A stretch of 64,000 nt of DNA. Source: Amorphophallus konjac. Its lineage: Eukaryota; Streptophyta; Magnoliopsida; Alismatales; Araceae. Below, piece by piece: positions 56,690-64,000 of the stretch. Under the pieces are notes generated by a model. It was not told the DNA's origin. It ran no database searches and was given only the letters and a program-made list of their open reading frames with translations. The stretch is from NCBI GenBank assembly GCA_022559845.1, contig CM040128.1:78927247-78991246 (forward strand), in the 5' to 3' direction. The position numbers and the translations under genes are program-made. Position 1 is the stretch's first letter, and every line of letters begins with the position of its first letter.

Positions 56690-57010
56690 AAAAAGAATCA
56701 GCGTCCCTTCGCGCAGATGCCAATTCTTTAATTGGCGACTCGTGAAGTGACGCCAATTTTGTAGGTCAACTCAGCCTCATTTAGGTCGACTCATGGGATT
56801 GGGTGTCCCTTTACGGGGACGCCAATTCTTTAATGGGCGCCTTCGCAAAGTGACGCCAATTCCTGATATTATTGGATTACTCCAGCTGTTTATTGGATTT
56901 TAATCCGATGAATTGGTGCCCCTTCAAGTGGAAGCCATTTTGATTTAGCGTCAAGATCATCGACGGGATTTTGCTTGGGTCTCAAGAATTAGCGACCAAC
57001 CTCCTGGATG
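56690..57010. repeat. Type-A dyad array
   Basis: ATTGGCG (56731-56737) and CGCCAAT (56751-56757), GTCCC (56805-56809) and GGGAC (56816-56820), and further GGGCGCC/GACGCCAATT units near 56835-56860. Confidence 0.65.
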
Positions 57011-57356
57011 CCAATTCCACGATCGAAGAAAGTGCGACCTTCCTTCTAGAGGTCAATTTCATGATTTTGCCACTGTAGCACGGCGAGCATTGAATGCTCG
57101 CCATGCAGGCCATGCCTTCGAACGGTTGCCCTTCTGCGTGGCTGACGGTGGGGATGCCACTGGAGAGGCTGCCATGCCTCCATCCCTCCCCTATCACGCC
57201 GTAGCAGTGACAACATCGACGTCAACGGTAGCAGTGGGCACCATGATAGCAGCAGTGGCAATCACGGCAGCAGCAACAGCGGCGATAGCAGAAAACAAGA
57301 AAAAATAAGAGAAGAAGCGTGGAGGTTTTCCCTCCTAACAGGGGGGTCTCAACCCC

Positions 57357-57380
57357 TATAAAAGGCTCCCATGCGGAGCC
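57357..57380 (+). promoter_or_regulatory. Putative TATA box followed by a hairpin
   Basis: TATAAAAG at 57357-57364 and the perfect hairpin GGCTCC, CATGC, GGAGCC at 57364-57380, at about the place where transcription would start. Confidence 0.5.
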
Positions 57381-58140
57381 AGAAGTTTGGTTGGCCTTTT
57401 TGAAACCTCCTTGAAGCTCTAGCCCTCCGAAGTCCCTGCAGAAAGGAGAGAAGAAAGGGAGAAGAGAGCCCGAAAGAAGAAGAAGAGCAGAGTGAGAGGG
57501 GGAGTGAAGGGTTTTGAGAGCCATTTGTGAAAGGGTGGGTCTCTGTGCTTCTCCCTCTCCCTCCTTTGTATTCAGAAGTTTTAGCTTGCCCATGATGTAA
57601 CTTTCTCTATGTAAGAAGGAAACAAAAGTTGGGTCTGACTCTATTTTCCCATGTGTATGTTGGTGTTCTATCACTAATTCATGTAATGTATCATTTCCAC
57701 TGCCCCCCGTCTCTCCTTTCTATAGGTAGGGTGATCATCCTTTCACTTTTAAACGTGATGTTCCTATAGCGGTGCAACTGTTCATTCGATGGCCCCTGGC
57801 CCAAGGCTCATCCACATCTGTGATTGTGGTTTTGGGTTGCCAACCACCAACAGTTCATTGAACTTCTTCTTTGTTTCATTTTGAAATGATCTCATTTTCT
57901 TGATCATCCCTAGATCCCCGGGGGCTCGCTTCTTCATTGCGTGGTCCCCAGGCGATCTCTTTGAAAGGGATGAACATTGTTTACCATGCAATGTGGCGAT
58001 AAACTTAAACCACGTCTCGGGATCGGGAATGTGGTGTCCCTCGGGTCATAGGAGACCCTCGTAGGTTAATCCTCGGGGTGTCTGTGCCCGGTTCGGATCA
58101 TTGGGTGTTGCCGCTTCCGTGCGCACCCTTTCATTTTGGG

Positions 58141-58690
58141 GCCGCTTCAGAGTTTTCTCCATGGGCAAGTACCTATTTTACACCCCCCGAAGCTCCGGGT
58201 CTAGGGGAGATGCTGCCGAATTTTCGCCAGGCAACTTGAAGAATAATGATACAAGGAGTAATGACAATTGGACCGAACTTAAAAACATCATGAACGAAAT
58301 CAATGAACAAAAAAGAAGAAGAAAAGATCAACATAAACTAATGCATAGCAACCATAAAATAATGAAAATAATTAACTTCATTTCGAAAAACTCATCTCCA
58401 CAAGCATTTGCATCTTTATGTGTGCCTTGACTCATATATGCGTGGAAGAATTTCTATTAAAACCTCATGAACCGGTTAAATCTCAAAGACCTCATACTGC
58501 ATGAATATGTAATTCAGAAGCATGCATGTCCTTGCATACATCTCATGCACATACCCGAAAGGAAGAAAGAAAGACAACAAAAAAGGAAATGAACAAAAGA
58601 GGATAACCAACGGACCAAAAAAAATTAGCCAACGGACCCAAAAAAAAAAAATGAACGAAGAAGTTTCTGTCAAGCCCCCTCGGCTCTCTG
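58141..58690. other. Unassigned A-rich stretch
   Basis: A frame on + (58101-58430) gives a Lys/Asn-rich peptide without similarity I recognise. Composition alone explains it. No other feature was found. Confidence 0.3.
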
Positions 58691-58704
58691 TCAAGAGGGG
58701 TGTG

Positions 58705-58730
58705 TTGACGCACTATGCACAGTGCGTCGA
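58705..58730. repeat. Single type-D palindrome pair
   Basis: GTGTTGACGCAC and GTGCGTCGACGCAC with centres (TTGA at 58705, TCGA at 58727) again exactly 22 bp apart. Confidence 0.7.
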
Positions 58731-58784
58731 CGCACCCTGGCTAGATAGAATTTGACATTATTTGAAAACTAAAAGAATTGGTGT

Positions 58785-59065
58785 CCAATGCAGACGCCGC
58801 CAATTTCAGAATTAACATCCACGTAGAGGGACACGGATTAATTAACGCCTCTCTTAAGAGGCGCCAATTCCTTAAATTAAAATTCAACCAAAAAAATAGA
58901 AAACGAAGAAATAGCGTCTGTGCAGAAAGACGCTGATTAATCAGTGCCTTTCTGAAGGGGCACCAATTCATTTATCTAAAAATCCAACTAAAAATCAGAA
59001 GAAACTAGAATTAGCATCCGTGTGGAGAGACGCCAATTCTTCCGGGCTTAAGTATTGGCGCCCAC
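58785..59065. repeat. Type-A dyad array
   Basis: CGCCTCT/AGAGGCG around CTTA (58846-58863), AGCGTC (58913-58918)/GACGCT (58929-58934), GTGCC (58944-58948)/GGCAC (58959-58963), AGCATCC/GACGCC near 59013-59035. The last two 20-bp spans match the type-B geometry. Confidence 0.75.
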
Positions 59066-59539
59066 CTGTCCAGATGATAATTTCCATAAAGCTAAAAAGG
59101 GGGAAAGGGAAGATAAATAATGAGCCGTAACAATAAAACATTGATGATAATAAAAAGGAAAACATAATAATTCAACGGCGTATTGTCCGGGGCACCTCCC
59201 CATTGACCCTTGTCGTCGGAAACATCAATGATGCCTACACAAGTCACGCTTTGACCCCGGGGGTCACCCCCCTTATGGTCAAAGCCTGACCTTGCACTGG
59301 GCCAACAACCTACTGATTTTTAACTGTCTTCACCGGGATTTGACCGAATTGTAACATCTTTCGAATATTAAACTTGCCGTACCCTGGCATACATTTAACC
59401 TGGTATTATATGTATACTTGGGATATCTTCAACCCGGACCCCCGTCCGAATATGAAATGGTCAATATGTGACCGATATGATTTTGAACACCATCGTGCAC
59501 CCTAATATAGGGGATTTTAATAATTTCAACCCGACTTTC
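59066..59539. other. Unassigned non-coding sequence
   Basis: No ORF and no repeat that I could define. A GACCCCGGGGGTCACC-like partial palindrome (TTTGACCCC...GGTCAAAG) lies near 59250-59290. Confidence 0.35.
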
Positions 59540-59697
59540 TGTTGAGTTATGGTTTTAATGATTGTTAGTTATGGTTTTGATGATAACTAAACTTAATGTG
59601 TGATTAAGTGATGATAACTATACTTATGGTTGATTGCACATGTTCTTGATGACTGTGTGCATTCATGTTGTTGTTTAAATATGATTGAGCTATTTTT

Positions 59698-59783
59698 ACA
59701 AGAGGCAAGAGGTTTCGTAATCTCTTTAATGTGAACAAGAACAAGAGGCAAGAGGTTTCATAACCTCTTTAATGTGAACAAGC
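59698..59783. repeat. Two tandem units of 43 bp
   Basis: ACAAGAGGCAAGAGGTTTC-units start at 59698 and 59741. Confidence 0.92.
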
Positions 59784-60382
59784 ATGGTATTAAACCTTGT
59801 CTATCTTGATTGCCAGATCAAACATCATGGCAGTCACCTAGTAAACCAAACGTGTGGATAAGCACCTTGCTCTTCTATAATCCAAAACAGGTGGTATATG
59901 TCATGTACTGTCAAGAACCTTTGGTAAGGCTCTTACCCTGTTATACACTCCTTGATACACCTGATCCATGACATTTAAAGTGCACGATGGTTGCATGGCT
60001 TGGTTTTATGCGAATGCATAGTTTCTCATTCCAATCCTTAATTGTGTGAACATAGCAGCATATATCTTGATGGGTTGAGAATGTAATTCATGAACCTTAA
60101 ACATGAAATCATTTAGATTGAATGTGGCCTACAAATGAAGGTTCTATAAGTCTTTTTCATTATTCATGAATGCATTTCATGCATAATCTCCAAGAGTGAG
60201 CATTGAACTTGTTTAAGAACATTTCATGTAATGACAAGCGCTCAATTGCTTTGGACTTTCCATATGTACAAACTAAGTTAAATCAAACCCAAAATGCATG
60301 GAATTGATGAGGACATGAATCTCTTGACTTATGGATATGTTTCTTTGGGCTAACACTTCATTTTTGCAGGTATGGGTCATTT

Positions 60383-60556
60383 CGGTTGACCAACACACCA
60401 TGGCCGGTCGACCAGAATTGACAGAACCGAAAAGATGGAAGTTTGCAGACTTTCGGTCAACCGCCACTATAGGGCCGGTCGACCGATTCTTCTAGAACTG
60501 AAATATGTTCTGTCTGCGGATTTCCGGTCAACCGACCTAGTGGCGCCGGTCGACCT
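60383..60556. repeat. Type-C paired-palindrome array, 71-bp period
   Basis: CGGTCAACCG-like and CGGTCGACCG-like palindromes start at 60383/60405, 60454/60476 and 60525/60547. Each pair is 22 bp apart, and the pairs repeat every 71 bp. The sequence between pairs is more diverged than the palindromes. Confidence 0.9.
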
Positions 60557-60698
60557 ACAGCCCCGAGGCCCCTTTTGTTGACTTCGTGTTTACAGCTCAT
60601 GGAGAGGAATCTTCACCCATTTTTTTAATCCCACTGCCCCCAATCAAGGAGGAATTTGTGAATCTGGTCTGGGGCTTGTCTATGGACCATTCAAAGGT

Positions 60699-60705
60699 TA
60701 TAAAA
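60699..60705 (+). promoter_or_regulatory. Putative TATA box of the plus-strand copia-like LTR
   Basis: TATAAAA, about 145 bp after the end of the type-C array. Confidence 0.5.
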
Positions 60706-61468
60706 CATCTCATTGGAGTCATAACCCTAACCAACCAAGAGGGCTTCAAGGGAGATCAAGGGGAAAGGCTATCAAGAGAAGAAGAAGGCTGCTACAACCC
60801 TCCGTGAACAGTACTTCGTCCAGCAACCTCTTCATCCATCTGAAGGTATTCAAGCTCCATTTGAAGCAAGCAACCTAAAAGGAAGAGAAGAAGCAAGCAA
60901 GGATCAAGGAGATCAAGGAAGTTGTCCAAGGAATAAGGAACTGTTACTGTAGCGGTGAATAATGATTCGTGGATCAACTCTTCATCCAGGAGCTGAAGAT
61001 TCAAGGTCCATCTGAAACCATCAACTTCCAATGAACTGAAGAAGGAAGCATCACTCAAAGATCATCAGCATACATTCAAGGGGAGCCAAATCAGGAGTTT
61101 TTCTCAACTGTGCCTTATTGTGCTTTGAGTTTCAGATTTGTGTTTCTTATAAACTGCAAACATCCGTGTGTGTGTGGATCAATTCAGATCCGTGGCCGTG
61201 TGTGATCGTCGTGTTCCATTCATGTGTGCATAGGTCTTCTTAGATCTGCGTGTGTGTGTGGATTTATCCAGATCTTAGTGTTTGTGTGTGTTGAGTGTTG
61301 CATCTGTCGCAGCAAGTGTGTGTGTGGTTAATCCGATTGTCGGATCGTATTGGAGACCTCGTCTCCATGTGTGTGTGTGTTGGGGTGTGTCCCCGTGTGT
61401 TTGTGCGGGCGTCGTCCCGGGTGTGTTTGGAGCGTTATCTACATTTGGGGATTTATCCCCGAGTGAAG

Positions 61469-61488
61469 CCTCACCGGGTTTGGTGAGG
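61469..61488. repeat. Hairpin conserved in copia-like LTR ends
   Basis: CCTCACC, GGGTTT, GGTGAGG. See 38527-38545 for the partner copy. Confidence 0.75.
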
Positions 61489-61842
61489 GGTGGACGTAGG
61501 ATTGCCGTCGTTGCATCCGAACCACGTTAAAATTGTCGTGCATTGTGGTTTGGATTGTGTGGTATGTTTCAATTCTTCTACCTCCATTCTACGTGAGTGT
61601 TGACACCCGTTTTTTGCCTATGAGTTGAGCTATTCCTCTTACCATCATTTATTGATGCCTTGAATTGTCCATTACTCATTGGGCTATTTTCATGCATACT
61701 TTTTGGGTTTATTTTATGGGTATCTATCTCCCCGGCTGGGTTTGCTCTCAGATTCGGACTTAATGGGCCTTGATTTCACTTGGTTTTGGGTTAAATGGGC
61801 TTATTTATCTCATTTCATCAATTTCAAACGCCCAGGCTTTAC

Positions 61843-64000
61843 GCGGTCTAGAGACTAGCCGTTCAATGAGTGTGCGGTCTTCTTTGAACCATTTAATGAT
61901 TTGATGGATACTTATTTAATTTTCTGAATTTCCACCGACAAGTCCTTGAATGGTTTGAAGATAGCCGTTTATATCCATCACACGGCTTGTCATTAGACCG
62001 TCCAGTTCCCAGAGTCCTAGGCTCGTTAGTTTTTCAGATAATTATCTATTTATCTTATTTTTCTAGATTTATCACCGACATGTTTAAACGGTCAAGCATT
62101 GGACCGTGCCACTGTTGAGTAGTCTAGTAGTAAACCGTTTTATCCTCGAGAGTCCAACGCCGTGATAGTCGATCAGTTCGATGGATAAGTGGATAATTTA
62201 TATTTTTATTTATTTATCACCGACAACATTGGGCGGTCTAAAGATGGACCGTGCAGTGTGCTGGGCGGTCTATCGCGAGACCGCGTACATGTTCGAGAAC
62301 TGAATTTCGTTTGGATTTTCTCTCTCCATCCGTGGCTAAACCTCCACCTTCCTCTGCCATTTTCTCCGCGATTTCTCAACCAAATGAGGTGCCGTTTGAA
62401 CCTGGTGGAAGATAAAAGATTTATCTACAAATTTGGTTTTATCATCTTGGATTAATATTCATTGAAAAATCCAATTTCGAGATTGGACTTTCAAGGGTCT
62501 ATAAATAGAACCTCTAGTCCAAGCTTGAAAGGGGGAGATCCAACGTCGATGGTGAAGCTCTGTCGAACTTTTGAACGAACTGTAGCCAGGGAGGGAGGCT
62601 TTCTGCATCCACTTAAGCCTCCGGTTCAGGGAGTAATCACTGTTTTGTGTTCTAGTTCATGCTTTTGAGTCTTCTTTTCATTCATTGCATGTTCCTTTCA
62701 TCATCTCTTCTCCCACATTTTTACACTTCTCACATCATTTCACACCCTCCCATTTGTTTTTGACGCCCTTTAGGGGTTTAAAAACCTCCCAGGTATCGCC
62801 CCTTCCAAGTCATTATGTCAATTTTCCATTTCGTTCTATAGTTGCTACACATTTTAGGGCTAATTTGGGTTTTATTTGCTTGTCTTCCACATTGTTTTGC
62901 AGGTCAACATTATCATAGCACGAGGCCCATTCCCTTTGGTCGGCTGGAAGGGGTGGAGGATCAGGTCTCACAACTTTGAAGTCTGGCGCTTTGGACGGTC
63001 GTCTTCCGTCCATTTGCAGATAAGGGCGGTCCTTTACGAGCCGTTCAGATCCTGTAGGCGGCTGTCTTCGAGCCGTGCTGTCGCTAGATTTGTTTTCATC
63101 CCGCTTCCTTCTTCGGTGCTGTGAGCGGTCTGTCGAGCGACTGTCCTATCCACTGAGTGGTTCTTCCATAACTGTGTATACCTATCAGCGCTGAACTTCG
63201 AGCGAGTGCTTTCTCCCTCTTTCCAAGGTACGTCTTACCGTCCAGTACCCGTGTCTTGGTGGAGATCACGATCACACACACTTCTCCACCCTTTCTTTCT
63301 TCCTTCATCTCGGTTGTTTTTTTACGTTTTTATTTTGTAAAAGGAAGGTGAGAAGGAGAAAAGGTGGGAAAACATGTCAACAGCCCCTTTTTTGACGATC
63401 ACGGTGGGACCCCTAGTGTCGATCGTGTTATTGTTCTGCTAATCTGCGTTTTATGTGTTTGGTAAGGTTTTTGTTAAGTAATTTTAGGTTACTGTTCATC
63501 CACTTCGGGTTGCCGTTCTTGGAGTTGTACGTGGTTCGTCCAGGACCGCTCACATCTCCGCGGTCGGATGATAAACCATCATGTCCCCGTCCCATGTGCG
63601 CTCTCTTTTCTCTCTGTCGCGCTGTTATTGCATGCACAGTCTGATTGTGGCTGTTCCTCTGATTCCACGGTCAACGTCTAGACCGTTCATTTCCTTCTCA
63701 CGGGTGTTTGCTTCTGTGTGAGCCTGTTAGCTTTAGCGGTCCTCTCCAGACCGTGCATCTACCTCCGCGGTCTTCCAATAGGCCATCCTTGTCTGCTGGC
63801 TCTGGTACATTACTGTCTTTCATACGCTTGTGATCTTATTGATTCTGCACGATCTGTTTAGGGCCGTCCTACTGGTTACATGGTCTGACGACAGACCGTC
63901 CAGTTTCCTTAGGTACGCATTTATTTGTGTTTATCTCAGTTCGGTGTTTCTTCAATTTTATTTTATTACTCCCTGCTGTTGCACGGTCCGGCCAGGACCG
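61843..64000. repeat. Type-E dyad array, at least fourteen units
   Basis: GCGG or ACGG half-site and CCGT, CCGC or CCAT half-site. Spans of exactly 20 bp start at 61843, 61982, 62088, 62233, 62265, 63560, 63667, 63767 and 63880. Spans of 19 bp start at 61874, 61950, 63026, 63736 and 63983. The unit at 62265-62284 has perfect seven-base arms (GCGGTCT, AGACCGC). The array continues past the window end. Confidence 0.8.
62499..62508 (+). promoter_or_regulatory. Putative TATA box
   Basis: CTATAAATAG. Five 20-bp dyads lie 215-660 bp upstream and further ones downstream. Confidence 0.5.

Larger units (their letters stand above)
56675..58140 (+). repeat. Possible LTR start with type-A dyads and TATA box
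   Basis: TGTTGG at 56675 could be an LTR start. The dyad array 56690-57010, TATAAAAG at 57357 and a CT/GA-rich leader follow in the order seen at 37206-38432. There is no second copy and no clear primer site, so the ends are open. The small ORFs here are not supported. Confidence 0.4.
59540..61597 (+). repeat. Copia/Sirevirus-like LTR, plus strand
   Basis: It starts TGTTGAGTTATGG and has TTTTGATGATAAC near the start. A paired-palindrome array and TATAAAA (60699) follow, then a TG-rich stretch (61150-61430). The end block GGTGAGGGGTGGACGTAGG and CCGAACCACGTT is shared with the LTR at 38433-42591. There is no primer site or pol next to it, so it is solo or truncated. The right end is set by the next LTR start at 61598 and is approximate. 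Confidence 0.6.
61598..64000 (+). repeat. Probable LTR start, unclassified, with a type-E dyad array
   Basis: TGTTGACACCCG at 61598 looks like an LTR start. CTATAAATAG at 62499 lies some 900 bp inside. The sequence runs out of the window without coding content. The class cannot be told without its partner copy. Confidence 0.5.

Noticed and set aside
57782..57991. Minus-strand 69-codon ORF with a Lys-rich stretch as a gag fragment
   Set aside because: Too short and no motif; similarity to gag coiled coils is only by composition.
60383..60556. A regular 71-bp periodic array that resembles a CRISPR array at first sight
   Set aside because: Plant sequence, only three units, diverged spacers similar to each other, palindrome pairs instead of one repeat, no cas genes. 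Better seen as an LTR-internal tandem repeat.
62189..62668. Small ORFs near 62189-62668 as a host gene
   Set aside because: They are short, lack introns or domains and lie around an LTR-type TATA box within the dyad array.

Overview
This window looks like nuclear DNA from a flowering plant, in an intergenic, repeat-packed region. Every recognisable coding region belongs to a transposable element or to a gene fragment carried by one. I see no bacterial features, no rRNA or tRNA gene and no convincing free-standing host gene. The species cannot be told from the sequence.

Layout. (1) 1-9127, resuming at 16975: a Ty3/gypsy element of the Tat type. It has a broken pol on + (RT, RNase H, archaeal-type second RNase H, integrase). 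A seven-exon plant-mobile-domain (PMD) gene follows on the opposite strand. (2) 9128-16969: complete element E1 (2.75 kb LTRs, target duplication ATAAC). (3) 17650-25611: a second antisense PMD-like reading frame, split by complete element E2 (17826-24600, duplication CTCGG). (4) 26364-36446: complete Del/Tekay-type chromovirus (2.7 kb LTRs, duplication TAGGC) with gag, protease, RT, RNase H, integrase and chromodomain, broken by frameshifts and stops. (5) 37206-38432: part of a probable LTR. (6) 38433-42591: a minus-strand copia/Sirevirus-like LTR, itself hit by a 5'-truncated LINE (39718-41887, 14-bp duplication). (7) 42592-47172: the 3' part of an Athila-like gypsy element with an unknown ORF, polypurine tract and LTR. 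(8) 47215-54233: complete element E3 (duplication TTTTT). (9) 54495-64000: LTR-type sequences of at least four elements, without coding pol.

E1, E2 and E3 are related. All read on the minus strand and keep a gag-like region and an integrase-C-terminus/chromodomain region, but lack protease, RT, RNase H and the integrase core. Between gag and integrase they share a conserved stretch of about 200 residues that I do not recognise. They probably move with enzymes supplied by a complete chromovirus.

The most unusual signal is non-coding. LTRs and untranslated regions of at least six different elements carry arrays of short dyads with fixed geometry. In one type, 4-bp half-sites are held 12 bp apart (20 bp in total). 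In the other, pairs of GTCGAC-like palindromes sit 21-22 bp apart, centre to centre. The half-site sequence differs between arrays, but the spacing of about two helical turns is kept. In several LTRs the array lies 100-700 bp upstream of a TATA box. This is the best candidate here for an undescribed system.
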